Positions 29,401 to 37,840 of a stretch of DNA of 64,000 nucleotides are shown here, in pieces; position 1 is the stretch's first letter, and the number at the start of each line of letters is the position of its first letter. The notes under the pieces are model-generated. The model was not told the origin of the DNA, did not search any database, and was given only the letters and a program-made list of their open reading frames with translations. This stretch comes from Spirilliplanes yamanashiensis (lineage in GTDB: Bacteria > Actinomycetota > Actinomycetes > Mycobacteriales > Micromonosporaceae). The stretch spans positions 285,925 through 349,924 of the forward strand of contig NZ_BOOY01000008.1 of NCBI RefSeq assembly GCF_016863475.1, read 5' to 3'. A program made the translations under genes and the position numbers.

Positions 29401-30048
29401 TCAGACCTCCACCGGGACGCGGCCGGTGCGCCGCCACACGGTGCCGCGGCGTTCGTACTGGAACAGGGTCTCGACGGCGTGGGCGATCCGCGGGCCGTAC
29501 TCCCGTTCCAGCAGGTGCAGGCCCAGGTCGAGGCCGGAGGTGACGCCCGCGGCGCTGACCAGGTCGCCGTCGTCGACGACGCGGGCGTCGACGGCGCGGA
29601 CGCCGGTCGCCTCCAGCACGGCCATGCCCTGGACGTGGGTGACGGCGGTGCGGCCCTCGATGAGGCCGGCCATGGCGAGCGCGAGCGAGCCGCCGCAGAC
29701 GGTCGCGACGGTGACGTCCGGGTTGTCGAGCGCCCGCCGCATGAGCGGGGCGGCGTCGGTGCCGCCGAAGCGGGCGAGCAGCACCGGGATGGTGTCGACC
29801 TCGTCAGGGTCGCCCGCGGTGGGCCCGCTGGCGCCCGGGACGACGACGTAGCCGGGGCGGTCCGGGTCGAGGCGGGCGGTGGCGCGCAGGGTGAGCCCGC
29901 GGGTCCCGCTCGCGACGGTACGGGGGCCCTCGGCGCTGACGAGCTCGACGACGGTGTCCGCCGCCGCGGCGTCGCTGCCGGCCACCAGCACCTCGAACGG
30001 CGCGATGACGTCGAGCGGGTCGAACCCGTCGAACAGGACGATCTGCAC
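29401..30048 (-). CDS. DJ-1/PfpI (GATase1-like) protein
   Basis: A 215-residue single-domain protein of the DJ-1/PfpI superfamily. It starts VQIVLFDGFDPLDVIAPFEVL, the typical N-terminal strand and helix, and has VATVCGGSLALAMAGLIEGRTAVTH, whose Cys lies in the nucleophile elbow. A C-terminal helix packs with LDLGLHLLEREYGP. GTG at 30048 is the best start; the frame is open upstream but antisense-like. It runs divergently from a GlxA-type regulator that carries the same domain, and 2 bases from the next gene downstream. Possible activity: glyoxalase, hydrolase or stress sensing. Confidence 0.88.
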   Translation of the reverse strand: MQIVLFDGFDPLDVIAPFEVLVAGSDAAAADTVVELVSAEGPRTVASGTRGLTLRATARLDPDRPGYVVVPGASGPTAGDPDEVDTIPVLLARFGGTDAAPLMRRALDNPDVTVATVCGGSLALAMAGLIEGRTAVTHVQGMAVLEATGVRAVDARVVDDGDLVSAAGVTSGLDLGLHLLEREYGPRIAHAVETLFQYERRGTVWRRTGRVPVEV

Positions 30049-30147
30049 ATGGCTCAGCCGGTTCACCGCCTCATCGTCGCGGCGGCGTACGCTCGGCCTC
30101 CAGTGGCCGGAATGCCATAGCCCGGCTGAATCTTGCCAGGGGGCATC

Positions 30148-31107
30148 GTGCACACCGTCGTCGTCCTGGCCCTGCCCGACGCCATCGCCTTCGACGTCGC
30201 CACCCCCGTCGAGGTGTTCGGCCGGGCCCGGCTGCCCGACGGCCGGCCCGCGTACCGGGTCGAGGTCTGCGCCACCGAGCCGGTCGTCGCCGCCGGACCG
30301 CTGCGGCTGGTCGCCGCCCACGGCCTCGAGGCACTGGCGGACGCGGACACCGTCGTCGTCCCCGGCCGCGCCGACCCCACCGCCGCCACCCCGGACGCGG
30401 TCGTCGCCGCGCTGCGGGCCGCCGCGGCGGCGGGCACCCGGATCGCGTCCATCTGCGTCGGCGCGTTCACCCTGGCCGCGGCCGGCCTGCTGGACGGCCG
30501 GCGCGCCACCACCCACTGGGCGGCCGCCGGCCTGTTCGCGGCGGCGCACCCGGCCGTCCACCTGGACCCGGCCGTCCTTTACGTCGACACCGGACAGATC
30601 GTGACGTCCGCCGGCGCCACCGCCGGCGTCGACATGTGCCTGCACCTCATCGGCCGCGACCACGGCGCGGCCGTCGCCGCCCACGCGTCCCGGTCGGCGG
30701 TGGCGCCCCTGCACCGCGACGGCGGCCAGGCCCAGTACATCGACCACGGCCACACCCGCACGGCCGACCCCGGGCTGGGACCGCTGCTGCACTGGATCGA
30801 GGAGAACGCCCACCGTCCGCTGAGCCTGGACGACGTGGCCGCCCGCGCCGGTCTCAGCGTGCGAACCCTGAACCGGCGCTTCCACGCCCACACGGGCGGC
30901 ACCCCGATGCAGTGGCTCGCGGGCGTGCGCATCCGCCGGGCCCGCGAGCTGCTGGAGACCACCGGGCACGGCGTGGACCGCATCGCGTACCAGGTCGGCT
31001 TCCCGTCGCCGACGAACTTCCGCGCCCAGTTCAAGCGCCTGACCGGCGTGACGCCGCAGGCCTACCGCACCACGTTCCGGCCCGCGTCGACCGGCCCGCG
31101 CGCCTAG
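30148..31107 (+). CDS. GlxA-type AraC-family transcriptional regulator with DJ-1 domain
   Basis: A 319-residue regulator. Residues about 1-185 form a DJ-1/PfpI-like domain (VVVLALPDAIAFDVATPVEVFG; ASICVGAFTLAAAGLLDGRRATTHW with the conserved Cys). The C-terminal about 100 residues hold two AraC helix-turn-helices: LSLDDVAARAGLSVRTLNRRFHAHTG and VDRIAYQVGFPSPTNFRAQFKRLTGVTPQAYR. It probably binds a metabolite in the DJ-1 domain and controls the divergent operon at 29088-30048. GTG 30148 has AGGGGGC just upstream. Ligand unknown. Confidence 0.92.
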   Translation: MHTVVVLALPDAIAFDVATPVEVFGRARLPDGRPAYRVEVCATEPVVAAGPLRLVAAHGLEALADADTVVVPGRADPTAATPDAVVAALRAAAAAGTRIASICVGAFTLAAAGLLDGRRATTHWAAAGLFAAAHPAVHLDPAVLYVDTGQIVTSAGATAGVDMCLHLIGRDHGAAVAAHASRSAVAPLHRDGGQAQYIDHGHTRTADPGLGPLLHWIEENAHRPLSLDDVAARAGLSVRTLNRRFHAHTGGTPMQWLAGVRIRRARELLETTGHGVDRIAYQVGFPSPTNFRAQFKRLTGVTPQAYRTTFRPASTGPRA

Positions 31108-31117
31108 CCCCCTCCCC

Positions 31118-31135
31118 GGCCGGGCCACCCCGGCC
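31118..31135 (+). terminator. Hairpin after the GlxA-type regulator gene
   Basis: GGCCGGG and CCCGGCC form a 7-bp stem around CCAC, 11 bases after the regulator's stop. There is no T-run. The rest of the gap to 31342 shows no gene and holds the promoter region of the next one. Confidence 0.35.
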
Positions 31136-31342
31136 CCGGTTCGACGGTCGCGTCGATGCACTTGCGTCGATTGAGGTTTCGCCAGCTCAGGACGCTGATC
31201 CAGGCGGCGGCCAGGGGACCGGATCGCATCGATACGACGTGCGTCGATTTGGGTCCCATCCGCCACGGGTGGCGGGCCGAATGCCGGGTGTGACGGCCGT
31301 CATTCCACCGGGTTTCCGCTTCGACCACGAAAGGCCCCGCTC

Positions 31343-32002
31343 ATGAACCTCGTCCGACTCGCCGCGCGCCTCGGCGCCGGCATCACCGTCACCGTGCTGG
31401 CCACGACGGCGGTGGCGGTGCCCGCCGCGCAGGCTTCCGGGTCGCACCACCGCGGCACCACCTCGCTGGCCACCGTGCTCGGCAAGGACCGCAGCGGTTT
31501 CGACCGCAACCCGAGGGACTTCGACGTGCTGTCGGCCGCTGTGAAGGCCGTCCTGACGGCTAAGCCGAACTCGCCGGTGAAGGTGCTGGCCGACGGCAAG
31601 ACCCGGCTGACGGCGTTCCTGCCGACCGACCGCGCCTTCCGCGTGCTGGTCCGCGACATCACGCACCAGCGCTACCTGCCCTCGGAGCGGGCGGCGTTCA
31701 ACGCGGTCGCCGGCCTGGGCATCGACACGGTCGAGAACGTGCTGCTCTACCACGTCGTGCCGGGCGCGACGATCGACAAGCGGGCGGCCGCCAAGGCCGA
31801 CGGCGCCAAGCTCACCACGGCGCTCGGCCCGCAGCTCACCGTCGACGTGCGCCGCTACTGGCACCGCACCGTCTCGGTGAAGCTGATCGACGCCGACCGC
31901 AGCGACCGCAACCCGCGCGTCGTGAAGTTCGACATCAACAAGGGCAACCGGCAGATCGCCCACGCCATCGACCGGGTCCTCCGGCCGATCGACCTGCCGT
32001 GA
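31343..32002 (+). CDS. Secreted fasciclin (FAS1) domain protein
   Basis: A 219-residue exported protein. A signal peptide (MNLVRLAARLGAGITVTVLATTAVAVPAAQA) precedes one FAS1 domain: TSLATVLGKDRS, DFDVLSAAVKAVLTAKPNSPVKVLADGKTRLTAFLPTDRAFRVLVRDI (H1 box: FLPTDRAF), NVLLYHVVPGATI (the YH motif), and a C-terminal strand with VKFDINKGNRQIAHAIDRVLRP (H2 box). FAS1 domains mediate adhesion to cells or matrix polymers. Length fits a single domain. A terminator follows at 32008. Confidence 0.93.
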   Translation: MNLVRLAARLGAGITVTVLATTAVAVPAAQASGSHHRGTTSLATVLGKDRSGFDRNPRDFDVLSAAVKAVLTAKPNSPVKVLADGKTRLTAFLPTDRAFRVLVRDITHQRYLPSERAAFNAVAGLGIDTVENVLLYHVVPGATIDKRAAAKADGAKLTTALGPQLTVDVRRYWHRTVSVKLIDADRSDRNPRVVKFDINKGNRQIAHAIDRVLRPIDLP

Positions 32003-32007
32003 GACGA

Positions 32008-32044
32008 GGGCCGCGCGCGGTGTCCAGGGGCCTGCGCGCGGCCC
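32008..32044. terminator. Terminator between the fasciclin gene and the converging lipoprotein gene
   Basis: GGGCCGCGCGC and GCGCGCGGCCC form a perfect 11-bp stem around 15 bases, followed by TTCTCC. It starts 6 bases after the fasciclin stop and ends 16 before the lipoprotein stop, so it can serve both strands. Confidence 0.65.
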
Positions 32045-32060
32045 TTCTCCATGTCCGGGG

Positions 32061-32576
32061 TCAGCCGCCGAGGTCGGCGCAGCTCTTCTCGGCGGAGGCG
32101 AGCCAGTCGGACTCGTCGACGGCCTTCGACGACCGGGCGATGGTGCCGACGAGGACCTGCCCCGGCGCCAGCGCCTTGAGCTTGGCCGGCGTGAAGTAGA
32201 CCGGCGCGAGCTTGGTGGTGTCGGCGAAAGCTGAGACCGAGTACTCCCGGTCGTCGGCGAAGCCCGTCAGCGTCCGCTCGGTGACCGTCCACCCGGTGGG
32301 CGCGTCGAGGAGCAGCACGTCGGCGGGCGGCTTCGCCGAGCCGGACTCGATGTGCCAGCGCTCGGCCGGCTCGACGCCCAAGCTGTACGCGCTGATCGAG
32401 TCGACGGTCACCGCGTCGCAGGGGGCGAGGGCGAGGGCGGGCCGGCCGTCGACGAGGCGCATGGCGCCCAGTCCGGACGGCGCCGGGGTGCACGCGCTCA
32501 GCAGGCCCGCCAGGGCGGCGAGCGCTGTGAGGGCGCCCGCCGTCCTGGTCGCCCGCGAGCGGGCGGTGGTGTTCAT
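32061..32576 (-). CDS. Lipoprotein paired with the ALF-repeat protein
   Basis: A 171-residue predicted lipoprotein (ALAGLLSAC lipobox, Cys29). The mature domain has CDAVTVDSISAYSLGVEPAERWHIESGS, a beta-rich middle (GWTVTERTLTGFADDREYSVSAF), YFTPAKLKALAPGQVLVG and a final EKSCADLGG, with two Cys placed to pair. GGGAGCGA lies 8 bases before the ATG at 32576. It begins 22 bases after the stop of the 1150-residue ALF-repeat gene on the same strand, so the two are probably co-transcribed and both exported. It could be a binding partner or immunity-like protein, but nothing in its own sequence names a family. Confidence 0.75.
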   Translation of the reverse strand: MNTTARSRATRTAGALTALAALAGLLSACTPAPSGLGAMRLVDGRPALALAPCDAVTVDSISAYSLGVEPAERWHIESGSAKPPADVLLLDAPTGWTVTERTLTGFADDREYSVSAFADTTKLAPVYFTPAKLKALAPGQVLVGTIARSSKAVDESDWLASAEKSCADLGG

Positions 32577-32598
32577 CGGATGTCGCTCCCGGTCCACG

Positions 32599-35500
32599 TC
32601 ACCAGCAGAGCCGCTGGTAGATGCAACGATAGAGCGGCTGGCCGATCGTCCGGTCGGCCAGCCGGCCGAGCTGCTTGGCCCCGGACCAGTCCACCTTGGG
32701 CTCCTTGCCGTACTGCCAGTAGTTGCCCTTGTACGGGTTGGCGCCGATCTCGAACGGATTGAAGTCGCCGTAGTCCTTGTTCTTCAGCCAGGACAGCCCG
32801 GCGCCGGCGTAGTAGTGCGCCAGGAAGATCGGGAACGGGGCGTACTTCCACTGGTCGGAGTGCCGGGCCTCGTGTTCGAGCAGGTCGGGGCCGTACGTGC
32901 TGGCGTCGACGCCGGCGGCCCGCAGCTCGGCCCGCTTGCCCGCCTCCTTGCTCAGCTCCTCGCGCAGCTGCTCGGGCGTGCCGGGGTAGAGCAGGTAGTC
33001 GCCGACCGTCATGGTGCGGCCGGTGTTCGTCTCGGAGCCCGTCGTGGGCGTGCCGACGTTGTAGCAGATGATCTGCTTCGTCGCCTCGACGCAGCTGCCG
33101 CCCCACTGGTCGACCAGCTTGCGGGCCAGCCAGTTGTTGCCGAACAGCTCGTTGGTGAACCGCCGCGGGTCGTCCGGGGTGTCGGTCAGCAGCGACGGGC
33201 CGTCGCCCGGCCCGGCGCGGTTGGCGATCATCTCCTGGAGGACCTTCTCCATGTACGCCGTCATCGCCAGCGCACCCTCGACGGCGGCCTCGTTCGCCGC
33301 CTTGCCGGCGTCGGCGGCCGACTTCCGCGCCTCGCTCAGCGCCTTGCGGGCGCTGGCGGCCGAGTTCATCGCGCGGGCCTTGGCGTTGTCGGCCTGGGCC
33401 GCGGACCTCGACGCCGCGGCCGCGCTGGCCCGGGCGCTCGCCGCCGCGGTGCGGGCCGTGGCGGCGGAGGCGGCCGCCTGCTGCGCCGACACCTGCGCCG
33501 CGTCGGCGTGCCGGTCGGCCTCCGCCGCGTAGCCGATGGCGGCGTCCGCGGACGCGGCGGCCTGCTTGGCGTACTCCTTCGCCTCGGCCTCCGCCTTGCG
33601 GGCCCGCGCCGCGGCCTCGGCGGCCCGCTGGGCGTCCACGCGGGCCTTGGCGGCGACCTCGCGCGCCTCGGCGACCAGGCCGGTCACCCGGGCGACGTGC
33701 GCCGCCTGCTCCTCGTCGCGCAGCCGCGCGCGGTGCTGCTCCACCTCGAGGAAGTCGCGCAGCATCTGCCGGGTGCCGGACAGCGCCACCTGGGCGGCGG
33801 CCTTCACCTCGGGGCCACCGGCCGTCATGATCTGGCCCACCCGGGTCCGGTCGTCGTGCTTGCGGGCGATGTACTGGCCGATTTCGAGGAACTGCTGCCG
33901 GTCGGCCGCGGTGCCGCTGAGGGCGGCCTGCCCCGCGGTCTTCGTCGCCGACCCGCCGGCGGTCATGATCTGCCCGATCCGGACGCGGTCGTCGCGGTCC
34001 TTCGTGGCGTACGACGGGTACTCAAGGAACGCGGTGAGCTGCGCGGCAGGGGCGCCGAGGGCGGCGTCGGCCGCCGCCTTGAGCGCCGGCTTGTCGGTGG
34101 TGGCGGCGAGCTCGCGCACCCGCATCCGGTCGTCCTGGGTGGCGGCCGCCAGCCGGGTGGTGGACAGCCAGACCCGCAGGTCGTCGGGGGTGCCGGCGAG
34201 CGCCTCACGGGCCGCGGCGGCGGTCCACTCACCGCCGTCGAGCATGAGCCGGGCGGCCGCCTTCCGGCCGCTGGCGGTCACGGTGGCGGCGGGGGCGCCC
34301 GGCGCGGACGCCTCGGCCAGCCACTGCTTGACCTGCCCGTCGACGGCGGCCCACTCGGTGGCCTGCCGGTTCGCCTCCGCCTCCTCGGCCTCCTCGGCCT
34401 CCCGGGCGGCGGTCGCCTCGGCGACCTTGGCCTCGGTCTGGGTGCGCAGGCGCTCGGCGTCGGCGGTGCGGGCGGCGGCCTCGACCTCGGCGGCCTTGTT
34501 CGCCGCCGCGGTGGCGTCGTTGGCCGCGGTGATGGCGGCGTTCGCGTGCTGGGTGGCCAGCGCGGCGGCGGCCGCGGCGTCGCGGGCGTGGTCCGCGGCG
34601 TCCTCGGCGGCGTCCGCGGCGCGCTCGGCGTGCTGCGCGGCGCTGAGCGCCGCGACCCGGGCGTCGCGGGCGGCCAGGGCCGACCGGCGGGCGTAGTTCT
34701 GGGCGGCGTTGGCCGCCGCCGTCGCGGTGGCGGCGGCGCGGCGGGCGCGGGCGGCCTCGTAGTTGGCCCGGGCCGCCTCCTCGCCCGCCACCCCGGACTG
34801 GGCGATGGCGTCGGCGGTGGCCTGCGCCGCGGAGGCGGCGTTGCGACCCGCGTCGGCCGCCTTGACGGCGGCGTCGGCGGCGCGGTTGGTGGCCGTCTCG
34901 GCGGCCTGGGCGGCGGCCGCGGTGTCGCGGGCGCCCTGGGCGACCAGCCGGGCGGCCCGCGCGGCGTCGCGGGCCCCCTGGGCCTGCTTGTTGTCGAGCG
35001 CGGCGGCGCCGGCGGCCCGCCACGCCCGCGACGCGGCGTTGCCGGCCAGGGTCGCGGCGCTGGCGGCGCGGGCGGCCGCGTTCGCGGCGGCGCGGGCGGC
35101 GTTGTTCGCCACGGCGGCGGCGCCGATGGCGGTGCGCGCGGCGGCGGCGGCCCGGACGCTGGCGTCGGCGGCGCGGCCGGCGGCCAGCGACGCCCGCTTC
35201 GCGTCGTCCTTCGCCTTGCGGGTCTCCTCCGCGGCCCGCTCGGCCGCGGCCTTCGCGAGCGCGGCGGCCTCGGTGGCGTGCTTCGCGGCGGCCTCGGCCG
35301 CGTCGGTCTCCTGGGCCGCCAGCGCGCCGGCCTCCTTGGCCCGCTCCACCAGGGACGTCAGGGTGGCGACCTCCTCGTCGCGGGCGCGGGCCACCTCCTG
35401 GCCGGTGAGCAGGAACTCGCGCACGTCCTCGTCGGTGCCGCTGAGCGCCGCCTGCGCCGCCGCCCTCGTCTGCGGGCCGCCGGACGTCATGATCTGGCCG

Positions 35501-36051
35501 ACCGTCACCCGGTCGTCCTTGCCCTGCTGGATGGGCAGCTCGAAGGCGAGGAAGGTGCCGACGTCCTCGGCGCCGCCGCCGAGCGCCCGCTGGGCCGCGG
35601 CCCGCACGCCGGAGCCCCCGACGCTCATCACCTGGCCGACGCGGATGCGCAGGTCCTGGTTGAGGTGCGGGGCGTACCCCGACTCGACGAACGTCCGCAC
35701 GGCGGCGGGCGAGGCGGCGATGGCGGCCTGGCCCGCGGCCTTGGTGGCCGGCCCGCCGAGGGCCATGAACTCCTCGGCCTGGGCGCGGTAGTCCTGCTCC
35801 GTCGCCTCGGCGAGGCCGGTGCTCAGGAACGCGGCCAGGTCGGCGTCCGTGCCGACGAGCGCGGCGAGGGCGGCGCGGGAGACCGACGGGCCGCCCTCAC
35901 GGAGCAGCTCGACGCAGCGGGCCCGGTCGGCGAGCGTGACCGTGACGTCGGCGTACGCCGGCACCTCGAACAGCCCGGTCAGGACGACGGCGGCGGTCGC
36001 CGCGGCGGCGGTGCGGCGCGCGGTCGCGCGCCATGGTCTGTCCCGTCTCAT
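32599..36051 (-). CDS. Exported ALF-repeat, Ala-rich coiled-coil protein with C-terminal HExxH domain
   Basis: A 1150-residue exported protein. A signal peptide (MRRDRPWRATARRTAAAATAAVVLTGLFEVPAYA) is followed by short ALF repeats (units like DDRVTVGQIMTSGGPQTRAAAQAALSGT), a roughly 300-residue Ala-rich coiled coil, a second block of ALF repeats, a second coiled coil, and a distinct C-terminal domain of about 180 residues (from ELFGNNWLARKLVDQWGGSC). HEARH (residues 1060-1064) is a HExxH zinc-protease motif, followed by FPIFLAHYYAG and NPFEIGANPYKGNYW, whose Glu could be the third ligand. ATG 36051 has GGGGGAAGAG upstream. A repeat shaft with an enzymatic tip suggests a contact-dependent effector; that is inference. 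Confidence 0.85.
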   Translation of the reverse strand: MRRDRPWRATARRTAAAATAAVVLTGLFEVPAYADVTVTLADRARCVELLREGGPSVSRAALAALVGTDADLAAFLSTGLAEATEQDYRAQAEEFMALGGPATKAAGQAAIAASPAAVRTFVESGYAPHLNQDLRIRVGQVMSVGGSGVRAAAQRALGGGAEDVGTFLAFELPIQQGKDDRVTVGQIMTSGGPQTRAAAQAALSGTDEDVREFLLTGQEVARARDEEVATLTSLVERAKEAGALAAQETDAAEAAAKHATEAAALAKAAAERAAEETRKAKDDAKRASLAAGRAADASVRAAAAARTAIGAAAVANNAARAAANAAARAASAATLAGNAASRAWRAAGAAALDNKQAQGARDAARAARLVAQGARDTAAAAQAAETATNRAADAAVKAADAGRNAASAAQATADAIAQSGVAGEEAARANYEAARARRAAATATAAANAAQNYARRSALAARDARVAALSAAQHAERAADAAEDAADHARDAAAAAALATQHANAAITAANDATAAANKAAEVEAAARTADAERLRTQTEAKVAEATAAREAEEAEEAEANRQATEWAAVDGQVKQWLAEASAPGAPAATVTASGRKAAARLMLDGGEWTAAAAREALAGTPDDLRVWLSTTRLAAATQDDRMRVRELAATTDKPALKAAADAALGAPAAQLTAFLEYPSYATKDRDDRVRIGQIMTAGGSATKTAGQAALSGTAADRQQFLEIGQYIARKHDDRTRVGQIMTAGGPEVKAAAQVALSGTRQMLRDFLEVEQHRARLRDEEQAAHVARVTGLVAEAREVAAKARVDAQRAAEAAARARKAEAEAKEYAKQAAASADAAIGYAAEADRHADAAQVSAQQAAASAATARTAAASARASAAAASRSAAQADNAKARAMNSAASARKALSEARKSAADAGKAANEAAVEGALAMTAYMEKVLQEMIANRAGPGDGPSLLTDTPDDPRRFTNELFGNNWLARKLVDQWGGSCVEATKQIICYNVGTPTTGSETNTGRTMTVGDYLLYPGTPEQLREELSKEAGKRAELRAAGVDASTYGPDLLEHEARHSDQWKYAPFPIFLAHYYAGAGLSWLKNKDYGDFNPFEIGANPYKGNYWQYGKEPKVDWSGAKQLGRLADRTIGQPLYRCIYQRLCW

Positions 36052-36282
36052 CTCTTCCCCCGTGTCGGTCGGTGGCGCGGGCGACGACGGGGGGCAGGGC
36101 GCGTCCGGCGCAGCGTGCAGCGCCCGCACCCGGGTGCGGTTCATCGAAGGGACCCCGTGTCGTGGCGCTGCGGAAACGGCGTGCTCCGCCTCGCTGGGGT
36201 CGATGATGGCCTATGCGCCGCGCCCGCGCTGCCCCGTCCGGCCGCCCTGTGGACAACCGGCCCGGGCGGCGGCCGGGGGACG

Positions 36283-36579
36283 CTAGCGGAGCAGGCCCAG
36301 CAGCACGGCGAGGACGGCCACGACCAGCGCCGCGAGCAGGAACGCCACCAGCAGGTGCCGGTTCTCGGCGTGCGGGTCGGCGGCGGCCGCGGGTTCGGCC
36401 GGCAGGTCGTCGGTGACGGCCCCCAGATCGCCGTGGGTACGGGCGGCGAGGACGGAGTCGACGCGATCCGCGTACTCGCTCAGGGTGAGCCGCCCGGCGG
36501 CGGTGTGCCGCTCGAGGGCGGCGACGACGCGCTGCCGGTCGGCGTCGGACGCACGCTGCCGGGGGTCGGTCACGGGCAC
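36283..36579 (-). CDS. DUF1707 membrane protein
   Basis: A 98-residue protein. The N-terminal DUF1707 motif is RASDADRQRVVAALERHTAAGRLTLSEYADRVDSVLAARTHGDLGAVTDDLP, found in many actinobacterial membrane proteins and related to SHOCT modules. The C-terminal helix (HLLVAFLLAALVVAVLAVLLGLL) anchors it in the membrane. GTG at 36579 or 36573 starts it. It stands alone upstream of the ALF-repeat gene, with 231 bp of open sequence between them in which I see no gene. Role unknown. Confidence 0.85.
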   Translation of the reverse strand: MPVTDPRQRASDADRQRVVAALERHTAAGRLTLSEYADRVDSVLAARTHGDLGAVTDDLPAEPAAAADPHAENRHLLVAFLLAALVVAVLAVLLGLLR

Positions 36580-36682
36580 AGGGTAGCCGCCACCGTGGTG
36601 TGACGAGAACCACGACTTTGTTGCGCGGGCGTCTTATCCTCAGCCGACCTTCCCGCGATCCGGCCCACATCGGAGAGTCACC

Positions 36683-37675
36683 ATGACCCAACCCACAGGC
36701 GGCGGCCTGCTCGTGATCGAGCGGCTGCTGCGCGACCGGGACGGCATCTGGCAGCAGATCATCGAGGAGCGCGACCTCAAGCCCCTCACGCTGCACATGC
36801 TCGCCAGCTCGGCGCTCAGCCTGGCCCTCTACGGGGCCGTGCTCGGGGCGTCGAACGGCGCGCTGATGGCGCTGTCGTCGTTCGTGAAGCTGCCCCTGCT
36901 GTTCCTGGCCACCCTCGCCATCTGCCTGCCGACGCTCTACCTGTTCAACCTGGTCTTCGGCGCGCGCCTGTCGGTGATGCAGGCGGTCACGCTGATCATG
37001 GTGACGATCACGGTCACGTCGGTGCTGACGCTGGCGTTCGCGCCGATCAGCCTGTTCTTCCTGGTCACCGCCCAGAGTTACGCGTTCTTCAAGCTGTTGA
37101 ACGTCGCGATCCTCATGCTGACGGCGCTGGTGGGCCTGAAGTTCCTGACCACCGGCATGGCGGCGTTCAACGCCCACCAGATGCAGGTCGCGCAGGCGGC
37201 GGAGCAGCAGCGCCTCGCCGCCGAACGCAAGCGCCTGGCGAAGGAGCGGGAGGCCGCGGAGGCGGAGAACGCGGCGGAGCGGGCGACGGTGACCGAGCTG
37301 GTGCCGGCCGCCGCGGCGACGCCCAACGGCGCCCCGGTGACGGTCCCGGTGCCGGTGGGCGCGGTCCCCGCTCACCCGCACCACGCGCCGGGCCACCTGC
37401 CGGTGCCCGGCCAGCCGCTGCCGCCCGGGCTCGCCGCGATGGGGCACCAGCCGCGACCGCTGCACCCGAACCAGCTGCCGCCGGGTCAGCGCCCCGCCAG
37501 CATGACGCTGCTGTACATCTGGATTCTGCTGTTCGGCTTCGTCGGCACCCAGCTCGCCTGGACGCTGCGGCCGTTCTTCGGCAGCCCGGGCCAGCCGTAC
37601 GAGGTGTTCCGCGACATCGAGGGCACCTTCTACGCCGACATCCTGGACACGCTCGGCCGCCTGCTCGGCGGCTGA
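36683..37675 (+). CDS. Membrane protein with FGSPGQPYEVFR signature
   Basis: A 330-residue protein with about five hydrophobic segments in residues 40-160 (LALYGAVLGASNGALMALSSF, LLFLATLAICLPTLYLF, AVTLIMVTITVTSVLTLAF, ISLFFLVTAQSYAFF, VAILMLTALVGLKFLTTGM). Then come a charged helix (AEQQRLAAERKRLAKEREAAEAENAAER), a Pro-rich stretch and a final membrane segment (MTLLYIWILLFGFVGTQLAWTLRPFFG). WTLRPFFGSPGQPYEVFR is a recurrent ending in bacterial integral membrane proteins often labelled as actin-binding WH2-like; that label is doubtful. ATG 36683 has GGAG upstream. Function unknown. Confidence 0.8.
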   Translation: MTQPTGGGLLVIERLLRDRDGIWQQIIEERDLKPLTLHMLASSALSLALYGAVLGASNGALMALSSFVKLPLLFLATLAICLPTLYLFNLVFGARLSVMQAVTLIMVTITVTSVLTLAFAPISLFFLVTAQSYAFFKLLNVAILMLTALVGLKFLTTGMAAFNAHQMQVAQAAEQQRLAAERKRLAKEREAAEAENAAERATVTELVPAAAATPNGAPVTVPVPVGAVPAHPHHAPGHLPVPGQPLPPGLAAMGHQPRPLHPNQLPPGQRPASMTLLYIWILLFGFVGTQLAWTLRPFFGSPGQPYEVFRDIEGTFYADILDTLGRLLGG

Positions 37676-37685
37676 CCCACCGTGC

Positions 37686-37715
37686 GACGCCCGGCGCCCA
37701 CGGATGCCGGGCGTC
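37686..37715 (+). terminator. Hairpin after the membrane protein gene
   Basis: GACGCCCGGC and GCCGGGCGTC form a perfect 10-bp stem around 10 bases, starting 11 bases after the stop at 37675. No T-run follows. A stronger hairpin at 37789 lies 70 bases on. Confidence 0.55.
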
Positions 37716-37788
37716 CCCCGCCAGCCGGGGCACCGGGTCCGCGACCGGCCGCGAGCGCTAGGCAAGGCCGCGAGTTGTTCCGGACGGA

Positions 37789-37822
37789 CGACGGCCGGGT
37801 CCCTCATGGGACCCGGCCGTCG
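37789..37822. terminator. Strong bidirectional hairpin
   Basis: CGACGGCCGGGTCCC and GGGACCCGGCCGTCG pair over 15 bp around TCAT. It sits 18 bases past the stop of the minus-strand secreted protein (37841) and could stop transcripts from either side. Confidence 0.7.
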
Positions 37823-37840
37823 ATCAGTGGCGGAGGTGGA

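Noticed and set aside
32212..36603. A 1463-codon open frame on the plus strand, opposite the ALF-repeat gene
   Set aside because: It is antisense to an Ala-rich coding frame in a very GC-rich genome, where stops are rare. The translation is Arg/Gly/Val-rich with no domain pattern and has no ribosome-binding site or conserved start.
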